Positions 23,101-32,741 of a DNA stretch of 64,000 bases are shown piece by piece. The translations under genes and the position numbers were made by a program. How positions within the stretch are numbered: the stretch's first letter is position 1; each line of letters begins with the position of its first letter. Location: the NCBI GenBank assembly GCA_022578965.1, contig MU400553.1, positions 62,001-126,000 of the forward strand. The letters run 5' to 3'. The notes beneath the pieces are model-generated. The model was given only the letters and a program-made list of their open reading frames with translations. It was not told the DNA's origin and searched no databases. Source of the DNA: Xylaria sp. FL1777 (taxonomy: Eukaryota; Ascomycota; Sordariomycetes; Xylariales; Xylariaceae).

Positions 23101-23731
23101 TGATGAAACTTCATGTGAGACTCATATTAGAGACACCTTAGATAGACATACAACTGAGCTGTTAATGTCCGCAAGAATGAGGAAGCCGCCTCATCTCATG
23201 TTGAAGAATGCGCTAGTAGGTGAATGTTCTATTGAGCGTATGATTGTATTGGGTATTTCGGGCTTGTCATGCTGGCGGGTGGGGAATTAGGACCACCTCC
23301 GACGATCTGGGGCTCATCAGCCTCTACATTGGGCCAACTAAACCGCGTATTATGGTATCATTTATATATCGATATGCGTAACATTGAACCATCTGATCCT
23401 GGGTAGTGGCTATTGAGTAGCAAAATGCAACGCCCTGGCTACTCTACCACACCTGCAAGGCGCATACTTAATGATTGTTGAGCCACGTCGAGAAACAGGA
23501 GAAGGTTCCGAAAGTCTTACTCCAACATCGAGTCATCTAGCGGCAATTTTTGATACGCATCATAGAATTATTAGCTCTATTACGCTCATGCCTCCGGTGT
23601 AGTTTGTTCAGGACCTAGCTCGATTCCACCTAAATCCAACAGATAGACGTTTGTTCAGAGGTCGCTATGATAGAAGACTTGGAAGCTAGACAATGTCTCA
23701 CAAGCTCCGATAAAGGCAATGCGGAAGCGCC
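14135..23731. other. Gene desert of about 9.6 kb
   Basis: No ORF here exceeds about 107 codons and none reads like protein. I found no spliceable exon series, tRNA, rRNA or transposase motif on either strand. Base content looks balanced rather than strongly AT-rich, so it does not resemble a classic heavily RIP-mutated island. Small features include a pyrimidine tract (14205-14290), AAC/AAT microsatellite sequence near 17165-17195, a short direct repeat near 16760 and a 20-A run at 19312. Confidence 0.6.
19312..19331. repeat. A20 homopolymer followed by purine tract
   Basis: Twenty consecutive A residues are followed by GGAAAGG-type purine sequence. It could be the tail of an old retroposed sequence, but no retroelement coding or target-site duplication is visible next to it. 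Confidence 0.8.
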
Positions 23732-24514
23732 TCATTCTGCGTTGTGACTGTCAGCTCCAACTGCTTCACGAAGCCTAGCTAGACGGCCCTCTACCCAATC
23801 CTTCTGCCATGCCTCGACTTTGCCACCTAGGATTGCGCAAGTGGTGGCTTCAAGAAGAATGGTACCCCGAGCGAGGGTGGCACCCTTTTTGAGGGTGATT
23901 TTCTCGCCTATATTGAGGCTGCCAATGCCAATCCTGTCAATGCGTTTTAGCTCCAGTCCGTATAACTTCTGCCCTTTGCAATCTTGTAGCACTAGTCGAT
24001 GGGTGGAGGTCTTTGAGACAGCATTGGCAGTGGTGACCGAGGCAGCAGAGCCACCTCTGCCTTGAACTGCCGGTCGTTCAACACCATTCACGGTTAGCTG
24101 TGTGGCTTGGCCATCGACAGCGAATCCGTCTTCCTCACTGCCAGTAGGAAGACGAACGATCTCTCGGCCTCTTGTTTGCTCTCCTCTCGCAATGGCCTCA
24201 AGCTCCTCTACCTGCTCCCACTTGCTCTTGGACAGATTCTCGATATCAAGCACCTGTACCGGTATATCCCAGGTAAGCTTGACTTCCCTTACCTCGGGAT
24301 TGCTGGGATTCGACGGAAACGCGGGCGATGGTGAGTCAAAGAGAGCTGGGCTGGTCAAATCTGCCGCCAGGAAACGGGTTTTCACGGTGGCGATGAGAGC
24401 TGGAAGAGGGGGCAGTGGGTTTCGATTAGGCATGGCACTTTGTATCCATGCCAATGAGGGAGGAGGCAGTCCCTGGCTCTGAAGACCCGAACGGATCTGT
24501 GCCGGCAAGTCCAT
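23732..24514 (-). CDS. RMI1: RecQ-mediated genome instability protein 1 (RMI1)
   Basis: RMI1 is the OB-fold partner of the RecQ helicase-Top3 complex that dissolves double Holliday junctions in the nucleus. The chosen start is the ATG reading MDLPAQIRSGL (260 aa). An upstream in-frame ATG at 24670 adds 52 residues that lack the family look. Residues about 1-60 (PSLAWIQSAMPNRNPLPPLP, then a Phe-rich helix) match the RMI1 N-terminal helical part. The C-terminal half (LVLQDCKGQKLYGLELKRID, then IGEKITLKKGATLARGTILL) matches the OB fold. Length is close to the yeast protein. The gene is intronless and divergent from VPS51 with 443 bp between starts. Confidence 0.85.
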   Translation of the reverse strand: MDLPAQIRSGLQSQGLPPPSLAWIQSAMPNRNPLPPLPALIATVKTRFLAADLTSPALFDSPSPAFPSNPSNPEVREVKLTWDIPVQVLDIENLSKSKWEQVEELEAIARGEQTRGREIVRLPTGSEEDGFAVDGQATQLTVNGVERPAVQGRGGSAASVTTANAVSKTSTHRLVLQDCKGQKLYGLELKRIDRIGIGSLNIGEKITLKKGATLARGTILLEATTCAILGGKVEAWQKDWVEGRLARLREAVGADSHNAE

Positions 24515-24957
24515 CTCAGCGGGATGATCCAAGGTCTGAGTGTGCTTATTAAGGCGCGGTAAAGGTGGTGAAGAAAGGCATGGTTTAGCAACCTTGAATA
24601 GTCGGTCGGTTGAGACAGACACAGTTTCGGGTGACGCAAAAGCCAAGTGGTGATTTCCTCGACCGATCAATCACTCCTGGAAGCTTGTGAAACTCGGGGC
24701 GTCGAAAGCCAGCGCCACAGTGGCTTAGCGTTCTGTAACGTCTAAGTACCCGTACCCACGACCCACGGTAGGTACAGTAACATGTCAGTAACACGTCCGT
24801 AGGGACATGTGGGTCCCTAGCATTCAAGGTTACATAGTATCTGTACTTATGTACTGTCGCCATCAGCTTGTGCTTTGGTCGATTCAATCATTAAGCTATC
24901 GCTTTTCGTATTCTCTACTTGTTCTGGTTCATCTATTGAACCTAAGAAAAGTCTACA
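24515..24957. promoter_or_regulatory. Divergent promoter region of RMI1 and VPS51
   Basis: This 443-bp spacer lies between two divergent start codons. It contains imperfect palindromic GGGTA/TACCC-type sequence near 24745-24820. I see no TATA box. Confidence 0.4.
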
Positions 24958-25954
24958 ATGTCTACGATTGCCAGTCCCCGCGAACCTCGGCGCCTCAACT
25001 CTTTAACGACACCAACCTCGTCCACGCGTCCTAGCCTCGACAGCACGCGCTCGCCCGTGTCATCTCCAAACCCGAACGGCTCCCTATCTGCCTCGAATGC
25101 CAATCCTAGGCGGAACCGCGCTGCGTTGCGCGAATACTATAACCTCCGAAAAGGCGCCTCTGCGGAAACCGCTACGCCACCCCAGGTCGAGGTGACAGAT
25201 CCCACCGGTGGAACGGGAACTCATGAGCACTCGGAAGTGCCCCCGAGCGAAATGGACAAGGAGGGATTCGATGCAGATTCTTTCGTCAGAAGGGCTCTAG
25301 CAGAGAATGGCATGCAAGACCTCCTGCGTCTATACACTCGTGTACTAGGCGAGACACGGGCGTTAGACGCCGAGAAGAAGGCTCTGGTATACGATAACTA
25401 CAGCAAATTGATTACTGCCACTGAGACTATACGAAAGGTTAGTTCCGGAGTCGTTATGATACTCGGAGCCCCTGCTCCAACTTTAGTATTAAGGCTGTTA
25501 GTCATATGCAAGCCTTGGTCACGATGCTAACTAGTGGCAGATGCGAACCAATATGGATCCTTTAAACCCAATGGCCTCAACCCTCGATCCCGCAATTGCG
25601 AAAATATACAACCAAGCCTCCGAAATACGAGATTCTCTGCGGAAGTCGGTACCGGAGCCCACAGAAGTCAGCAAAGCCGAGGATGAAGCTCGTCAAAGAA
25701 GACTCCGGACTCGGCAATTAGCTATTGAGGTTCTAGATGCGCCTGACAGGCTACGTGCGCTCGTGGCTGACGGCCGATTGGACGATGCGAGAGAAGCCTG
25801 GAAGATGCCTAGGAGACTACTGCTTGTCTGGAAAGAGCAGGGGTTGGGAGGCAGCGACGTGGATGCATGTATAGCAGACGGCGACGCGGCAATCCGCGGC
25901 GAGCCCAGTAAAGGAAACTGGCGAGAACATCGGACGCCTAATAAGGAAGATTAA
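24958..25954 (+). CDS. VPS51: GARP complex subunit Vps51
   Basis: Vps51 is a subunit of the Golgi-associated retrograde protein (GARP) tethering complex, which receives endosome-derived vesicles at the trans-Golgi. Two exons (24958-25437 and 25541-25954) splice in phase 0 with a GTTAGT donor, a GCTAACT branch and a GGCAG acceptor, giving 297 aa. After a Ser/Thr/Pro-rich N-terminal region of about 80 residues comes the family signature: FDADSFVRRALAENGMQDLL, then LDAEKKALVYDNYSKLI, and across the splice ATETIRKMRTNMDPLN. Helical coiled-coil sequence follows. The short length is normal for fungal Vps51. The gene is convergent with NIF3. Confidence 0.92.
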
Positions 25955-26185
25955 TGTGAGTTGGGCTGAAGATTTTCGATCTACTGGGGTGCTCTAGACA
26001 AGGCACAGCACTCAAGGGATGGGCAATGCACGACGCAAAACAGTCACCTTCTCTCGGTCAATCTTGACTGAATTACGCATTCCAATTGGGCGCAGAACTG
26101 GACCGAGGGCTTCATTTTTGGCACCTGGGCTCAAACTCAGTCATGGGCAGGCACTACCTAGCTGTCTAAGGTCGGGCCCACTAAA

Positions 26186-27476
26186 TCATCCAGCCAGATC
26201 TCGGACATCGATGATATCAAACGGATCCCGATCCGCACTGCTCGTGACCACAAGCGCATGTCCATAACCGACGTATTTGAGCCGCGCCTCTAGCTGCGGC
26301 TTGAGCCTCTGTTCCAGGAATTTCCTTTCGGAGTTGCTGTGAAAACACGTGACAACGATCTGACCGAGCTGCGTGTGCCGGAGCGCATAATGGTGAGTCA
26401 TCTCACCAGTCACTAGGACTTGTGCGTCGGTGTTCTTGAGGATATCCGCGCCAGATCCAGCACAAACTGCGATCTTTGTGATAATCTGGGTCTTTGTAAG
26501 ATCATTCAATGTTGGAGGAAGGGCTACCATCATGTATCTCTGTCCGCCGATACCAGTAGAGAGGCGCTTTAGCAGAGTCTGAAGTGTGATGGATTGACTC
26601 AGTTCGAAGACACGGCCAAACCCTCCCTCTAGGCCCTTGATGCTTTGAATTAATGCTTGCTGGATAACCTCCCTCTTGACTTCTTTATCGTTGTCGATCA
26701 AGATATCACATAGCCAGTCATTCAAGCCCCCAATGGCGGCATCAACGGCTGTGTGTGGGCAGTACACCGATATTCCTGCTGCTATTAATCGGAGAAGCTG
26801 GGCTTGCATTGGATCCTTCGTGGTCAAGGATTTCAATGGCTTAAAAATGACGGGGTCTACAATGTGTTAGTGGTGTCTCAGCATAGCAAATAGTCAAAGG
26901 GAACCTTACGATAGCAGACGATGATACTCGCACCCTTTTCCAGGGCCTCATCCACAACTGTCTGTGTTAAATCGTTCGTGAGGAGTACCGTTGGCCTAGA
27001 GCTGCTCCCTCGCTCCGGGAAAGAGGGCGCTTGGTCTAGTAGTACTACGATCTGCGTCAATTTCAATGTCTCATGCGGACCCATTTACTCTAATATGAGC
27101 AGGTGTTTGCATACAACCCGTGTTATCCCATGACTTGTCTGCTAGCTCTTCAGGATACCTTCACCTCAGTCAACAAATATTCGCTCCTAACAGGGCAAGT
27201 CTCTCACATAATTCTCATGGCCTGAACCACTGCATCGCTAAAAGACGGAGTTCCAGCCATTGTAGCGATGCCCCCAAAACCTAATGTCGTCGTTGCTGGG
27301 CTTTTTGTGAAGTTAGTTTCAGGCCGCAGTGTGCTATGCCGGTGCGCAGGACGATATAAAGCTCCAGTATAGATAGTCGCAGATATAGTAGTGCTGAACT
27401 TCGGTTTTACAACAAGAAGAGATGGTCTGGATCTCAACAGAAGAAGTTGTCGGGAAATCAACATTGCACTTGGCAC
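26186..27476 (-). CDS. NIF3: NIF3-family protein (NGG1-interacting factor 3 / GTP cyclohydrolase I type 2-like)
   Basis: Four exons are in phase: 27476-27208, 27158-27115, 27044-26910 and 26856-26186, giving 372 aa from the first ATG or 300 aa from the ATG at 27260 (MAGTPSFSDAV). The splices rebuild the family hallmarks AMRIMYPEELADKSWDNTGL, LLTNDLT, IIVCYHPVIFKPLKSLT, CPHTAVDAAIGGLNDWL and GEMTHHYALR, which include the conserved His residues of the metal site. NIF3 proteins are widespread metal-binding proteins of uncertain enzymatic role, and the yeast protein is found in mitochondria. The extra 72 residues are rich in Arg, Ser, Leu and Thr with almost no acids and resemble a mitochondrial presequence, so both starts may be used. 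The promoter region is shared with the BolA-like gene. Confidence 0.9.
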
Positions 27477-28236
27477 GTCGCAGCAGAATTATTTATGTGC
27501 CCGCAGATGCAGCAAGAAGAAAGCGAGTGACGCAAAAACTGGATCCAGCAACCACAGCAACAGAACAGGTCAAGTTTCAGCCACATCTTCTATCCCTAGC
27601 TTGACTTACACGTACCTATTCTCCTACCACTAACATTACCAAGAGCATTCTAGTCTTGAATTGTTATTTTGTATGCAGTTTAACCAATAATGTGACCTCT
27701 GGATTATCAATTACCACCCAGCTTAAAGGCCTGGAGTTTCGTATTAAACTCCTAGAAGTTTCTTTCAAAGCCCTGATTGGTTCTTTCCTAGCCCGATGGA
27801 AAATGGCTTGTATTAAACCCCATGAGTTCAAGCTTGCCACCAAAGAATACGGAAGCTTACAGGCGTACTACAAACGTGGCTTGTTGCAAAAAGTGTTCAA
27901 AGGTGTCCAGAAATGTTTAAAAGTGTTCAGAGGTGTCCAAAAATGTTCCAAAAAGGAAAAACAGAAAAAACTCCATAATGATTTAATAGGTGCTCTGTAG
28001 GTACTTTCATTAAGCTACCCCGCTTAGCTAGGTACCTACATAATCCAGTGATCAGCCGCAAACCGCATGTCATCGCGGGGCGCATTCTCGCATTGCGACA
28101 TCGCACAGTTCCAACAACTCAGCTCCTAGTTTCCATTCAACCAGTTCAGTGCAGTTCAGTTCAGTTCAACCTGCAACCGCAACAACACTCAATACACAGG
28201 GAAAAGGACAAACCCCAAAGAATAAAGAATCAGAAA
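27477..28236. other. Spacer between NIF3 and the BolA-like gene
   Basis: A 114-codon plus-strand ORF (27656-28000) is present but mostly reflects a tandem repeat and has no recognisable domain. TAGGTACCTA-type motifs occur at 28005-28040, and a CAGTTCAGT direct repeat lies just upstream of the BolA start. Confidence 0.4.
27893..27955. repeat. Imperfect 30-bp tandem repeat, two units
   Basis: Two adjacent units begin GTGTTCAAAGGTGTCC and GTGTTCAGAGGTGTCC, with matching downstream bases. The unit of 30 bp keeps an open frame (VFKGVQKCLK / VFRGVQKCSK). Whether it is translated is unknown. Confidence 0.7.
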
Positions 28237-28850
28237 ATGGCGAACGCAACATCCATAACAGAGGCCTCGTTAAAGACAGCCCTAACAGAGCGACTAAAAG
28301 CGACGCACGTGGAAGTGACAGACATGTCAGGTAAGTACTTACTTACTGACTTGCGAAAGAAAAGGCCCAAGGCGCAGCAGCATCTATTCCATACTTGCCT
28401 ACACATAGACCCTACGCATCCTTACCTATTTACTACCTACTTTCTCGTCTCTCCGCGCAACACTTCCTTCCCGCCTTCCCCGGAAAATCCCAAGATCGCA
28501 TCCATACCGTCCACCCAACTACCAAACTACCCAACTAACGCACGGCCCCCAAAACAGGCGGCTGCGGCCAATCATTCACCTCGCTAGTAGTGTCGCCCGT
28601 GTTCGCGGGCCAGAACAGCCTGAAGCGGCACCGGGCCGTGAACGCGGCGCTGCGCGACGAGATCGCCGCCATCCACGCCTGGAGCGCCAAGTGCCAGACG
28701 CCCGAGGAGTGGGAGAGGGCGCGCGCCGAGGCCCAGGCCCAGGCCGCCACGTCTACGTCTACGTCTACGTTGGGAACGGGAACGGAAGGGGAGCCGCATC
28801 CGCCGTTGGATGGCACCGTGGGAGGCAAGGTGGACGGGGTGAATGCTTGA
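28237..28850 (+). CDS. BolA-like protein (Fra2/BOLA2 type)
   Basis: Two exons (28237-28330 and 28558-28850) join in phase 1 to give 128 aa. The donor is GTAAGT, the acceptor AACAG and the intron 227 bp. The BolA fold is clear: SLKTALTERLKATHVEVTD, then across the splice MSGGCGQSFTSLVVSPVFAG, then NSLKRHRAVNAALRDEIAAI and HAWSAKCQTPEEW. The Cys in GGCGQSF and the His in KRHR fit the Fe-S ligand positions of the Fra2 group. Such proteins pair with monothiol glutaredoxins in iron sensing and Fe-S transfer in the cytosol and nucleus. The C-terminal 35 residues are a low-complexity extension with a (STSTST) run encoded by a TCTACG hexanucleotide repeat. The gene is convergent with AP-1 beta. Confidence 0.9.
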
Positions 28851-29370
28851 GAACGCAGGACGGGAAAGGGGGATGATATTCTGAACCGGGCATTCCGGAA
28901 GAGGGTGGATAAGCGCCGAGCCGAGGGACTGGAAAGGGACAGACATCGAACTCGAGGCAGCTCGCACATGAAGTAGGCTGACAGACTGTGCTGGAAACTG
29001 TCCAAATTTATCTCGAGAACTTCACGGCGCGAAGGTGTCCGCATTTTAAGGATGTGAAATCACAAATAGCGCGAAAGGGGAGGTGGCTAGATATGGAACA
29101 AGACTCTGGGTCCACACTTTTGTATCTATAATTGGATTAAGCATATCAGCTTCCACAGTGGACTCTTCAGTCCCCCTAGCATTGGTAGATCATGACCATG
29201 CCTGACGATAATGGACCTTTTTGTTTTCGTAATGGAAGGAAATGATATTCGCCTTCGCTCCAACATCCTATCCGACGCCCCCTTCACGGATCCAAAAGAT
29301 CATCCCTGTGCGTGTCCTAATCAAGGCGCCATGGGTTATCGTCCACCCTCGAGGACTGGTCTCCCACCAC
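28851..29370. other. 3' spacer between the BolA-like gene and AP-1 beta
   Basis: This convergent spacer of 520 bp should hold both 3' untranslated regions. I see no gene. GC-rich minus-strand ORFs reaching in from the BolA exon are shadows. Confidence 0.5.
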
Positions 29371-31741
29371 CTAAAAGAGACCCAGCAGGTCGTCATTGGC
29401 GTTCTTCTTTTGATCCTGGTTGCCATGGCCAAGCTGCGTAGAGGCCGGCGGAGGTTGGCTTGATCCGCTTAAGTCCAACCCAGCGAACCCATTCATCACA
29501 TCATTCGCGCCGCTGGAGCTCTGAGCTGGTGCGGGCGCATCGAATAAGCCCATCATGTCGGCCATACTGGACTGGCCGGCAGCGCTTGCAGGACTGGCCA
29601 CACGCTCCGGTGTAGCACTTGCCGAGTTCTGCTCTTGTGAAGCTGGCGCAGCGCCATCGAAGTCAATATCCAGTAGGTTCTCGATGTTACTTTGCGCCGG
29701 TGCACCATTCTGCGCAGCTGCCACTGAAGCAGCGATGGGATTCTCAGCCGCATTTTGTCGCTGTTCCTGAATAGCCGCGCGTTGGATTTCGTCGGCGCCG
29801 AAACGGCCTTTGCCGACGAAGGACTCTGGAGGTTTGTGGTAAACCGATGCTAAAGTAGACAACTCGGCAAGCAGCTGCTCCAGTAATGCCGGAGGTAAAC
29901 TGGTCATGGTCGTAGAGATAGCCGGTTTTTGTGATAAAATGATGCTCTGTATCAGGTCAGTTTCGATGCCTAGGCCATCACAGAGAGTTAAGAAATTTAG
30001 CTTCCTACCTTGGCAACGTCCAAATCCCCAGACAAGAGACGCCAGTAGACATATGCTCGATCCCGGATGTCAGGGTTGTCGTTTTCAGCAGTTGCCGATT
30101 GTAAAACTTTTTGCACCAAGCCTTGATTATTGCTTGGCTTTTTCAAGAACAGCTTGACAACTGCGGTCAAAATCTGCAACTGTGTTTGTGTGAATTCTTC
30201 CATAAACCCATCAACGAAGCTTGCCAATATTTCGTCGGCGTTGTTGATCTTTTCTGCGTACTCTCCGACAATCCATATCAACGCCCCCCGTGCATCTGGC
30301 TCATCCAGCTCGTCAATGTGATTGCAAAGAGTTGGTATGACGCCTTCGTACCCAGGATATTTCCTTAGGATATCTTTGATCACTACAATGACCTCTTGCA
30401 CCACGTAGTTAACTTTTGTAGCAATGAGATCAAGCAACGCATTGACACATTTCTCGCTCGCGCTTTCGATCTTGATAGCGACTTGCCCAATGGCCTTAAC
30501 AGCTCTCCGTACGAAATCCATGTCAACTTCCAAGGCATACTCTTTCAACTCTGCTAATAATTGTTCATAATTTTTGTCGTTCGCTATCCTAACCATAATC
30601 TCAAGCTTCTCCAACTTGACATATGGGGGGTCGTTGTATTTGCAGAAGAAGACACGCAGCTCTTTGCTGAGGATATCAGGTTTGGCTTGCAGAAGCAGAT
30701 CGATATTCCGAAGCGCAACATATTGAACTTCCGGGGCAGAAGCAACGAGTGTAACTGTTTTCGTCAGTACTGAGCAAGTCAAGTAAGCAGGTTTGGCCTA
30801 CCTAAAGGTGGTGCCATCTTCTTCAGGTACTGCCGCACGAGATCAGGATTGATAAGCTTCATATGGCTAAAAACCACCTTGACGGCAGCAAGCACGACAC
30901 TTGGATTAACATGTTGGAATTGTGGTGCTACTCTTTCGCAGATATGCTCGGATTCTTTGACGTCTTGCGGAGGGTAGTTGGCTAGCGTCGAGAGAATAGT
31001 GACACGGCCCCATTCCGTACATTCATTCAATGCCATCAACAGCTTTTTCAGCGTCTGGGGAGTTATAACCAATGCTCTTGTCTCCGGTGCCGTCTCAGAG
31101 ATCTCTGCTAGGGCTTGTACGGAGTTTGCAACAACCATTGGGTTGGAATCCCCAATCAGCTCCTGTAACGTCTCGAGGAAGCCGTTCTCGATGCACATGC
31201 TCGGGTTCAGATCGAAAAGCTTGGCAACGCAGATGGCAGCAGTTTTTCGTACGTAGGGTGACTCGTCTCGTAGCGTCTTACGCAGGGGTTCCTCCATATA
31301 ATCCACCATTTTGTCGACCCTAATGCAGCCCATTGTCCGAACTGCGAGCGCTCGTATAAGGGGATTGGGGTCTTCGGAGTCCTGTACGAATGTATTGACG
31401 GCAAGAATACATAAGTCTGGGTGTGACTTTGCGTAGTTCCTATTCTGTCCGTTAAACCACAAAGCAACAGAGCATCACAGAGCGCCTCGCAAGTTAGCAA
31501 GGGGGACTCACATGAGGTATAGATATACGAGCTTTTTCTGATCCAAATCTCCCGTCGCAATGTTTTTTAAGACATCGGGGAATAGCTGCGATACATCTTT
31601 GCCAAGAGTCATGGCCATGATAGTCTTCTGAATACTCTCTTTCCGCTCCCACGCATATTGAGACACCAGTCCAGCTCGCAGTTCGAATGTCTCGCCCTTC
31701 CTAGGCGGCGCAAAGGCACCTCGAATGCGGTTGACCGCCAT
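29371..31741 (-). CDS. APL2: AP-1 adaptor complex beta subunit
   Basis: Beta-adaptin is the large subunit of the clathrin adaptor at the trans-Golgi and endosomes. Four exons (31741-31512, 31439-30802, 30754-30009 and 29946-29371) join in phase to give 729 aa. The start is the ATG reading [10 protein letters not shown]. An in-frame ATG at 31807 adds 22 unlikely residues. The adaptin HEAT-repeat trunk is plain: [16 protein letters not shown] across the first splice, [35 protein letters not shown] and [17 protein letters not shown]. After [16 protein letters not shown] comes a hinge rich in Ala, Ser and Gln with a clathrin box LLDID (about 629) and a terminal DLLGLF. There is no beta-appendage, as in other fungal AP-1 beta chains. 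Assignment to AP-1 rather than AP-2 is by overall look. Confidence 0.92.
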
Positions 31742-32330
31742 GATGTAGAAACTGCTGGATCTCGGTTCAGAAGGTTGTATGAGTTCGACAAAAAGGGTTG
31801 CAGTCAAATGGTGGGCTGGCGGACTGGGACAATCAGGGGCCCCTTTCCAGGGCTTAGCGTGAAAGCATCCAATATCTATATGGAAGCTCGGTATCGCGTC
31901 GTAAATTTCAATACGCTAGAGTATAGTCGGTCGGGGTGGGAGCGCGTCTAGAGATCTTCAAAGCGACGTGATGGGAAGGAGAATTAATGTAGTTGTAGTT
32001 ATTCAACTGGCGGTTTGAGTCCGACAAGATGGCCGTCTGCTTCCGCCTAATCAGCCACAGTTGAGGCTGAAGTGGGGCATATCTGGAAGCTTAGGTACTA
32101 GGTACCTACCTACAAATACTGTATGTTAGGCACCCTACTGCGTAAGAGCTACCTATCCAGCCACACTATCATCCTGGCCGGCGAACTGCTCAAGTTTCAT
32201 TTCTCACAGGCATCTATCTATCTACGTCTCAAGAGAAGCGTTTCTTGACTGCTTGGCCTATGGAGGCGGCAGCCTGAATTTGAAAAATTACGCGAAGAAC
32301 GCGATACAGCAGTGCTAAATCCAGCTACCT
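31742..32330. promoter_or_regulatory. Promoter region between AP-1 beta and the small membrane protein
   Basis: This 589-bp divergent spacer contains clustered TAGGTAC/TACCTA motifs at 32095-32115 and CTATCTATCTACG repeats near 32213. No coding is seen. Confidence 0.4.
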
Positions 32331-32631
32331 ATGGTAAGTAAATCCTCTAATACGACTGACTACCTACCTTGTATACATGTGGCTTTGATTGGCGGACTTC
32401 TTCTCATTTCATAAAATAGGCCAACTTCCCAAATCTCCGACGGCTCTTCATCGACGCCAGGTCGGACGACGAAGAAAGAGAGGTGTCGCGAAGGGCTGTA
32501 AGCTAGTCATTAGGCATAAATCGAGCTACCAACGACTAACTAACATAATCTAGTTCTACAACGCGGTTTTGTTCATGGGTTCAGTCGCAGTCTTCAGCTT
32601 GATAGCTCAGCGCATGAATGCTACAAGATAA
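32331..32631 (+). CDS. Tiny three-exon single-span membrane protein (52 aa)
   Basis: The exons are 32331-32333 (only the ATG), 32420-32497 and 32554-32631, all in phase 0. The first intron follows the ATG with GTAAGT and ends AATAG. The second has GTAAGC, a strong GACTAACTAAC branch site and a TCTAG acceptor. The product begins MANFPNLRRLFIDARSDDEE and ends with one hydrophobic span, FYNAVLFMGSVAVFSLIAQR, and a short tail. Charged N-half plus C-terminal anchor is the layout of small mitochondrial or ER subunit proteins, for example translocase subunits, but I do not recognise the family. Splice signals of this quality with exactly matching frames make it unlikely to be chance. It lies between AP-1 beta (divergent) and HIRIP3 (tail-to-tail, 110 bp). 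Confidence 0.6.
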
Positions 32632-32741
32632 CGTAACGTGAGGGTGTTATCACTGCTGCATACATGTACCGTTGCTTCCTTCGATCATACATTCAAGGAA
32701 ACCTTTTGACTAAATCCACCGACCATACACGCTACCTGTTT

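Noticed and set aside
14135..23731. tRNA, 5S rRNA or transposase genes in the gene desert
   Set aside because: No cloverleaf-compatible GTTCGANTCC arm with matching stems, no 5S-like sequence and no transposase motifs were found by reading.
27656..28000. 114-codon plus ORF as a gene
   Set aside because: Its C-terminal half is a tandem repeat, and there is no domain or conservation cue.
28535..29044. 169-codon minus ORF over the BolA exon
   Set aside because: It is a GC-driven shadow of the BolA-like coding exon and 3' region.
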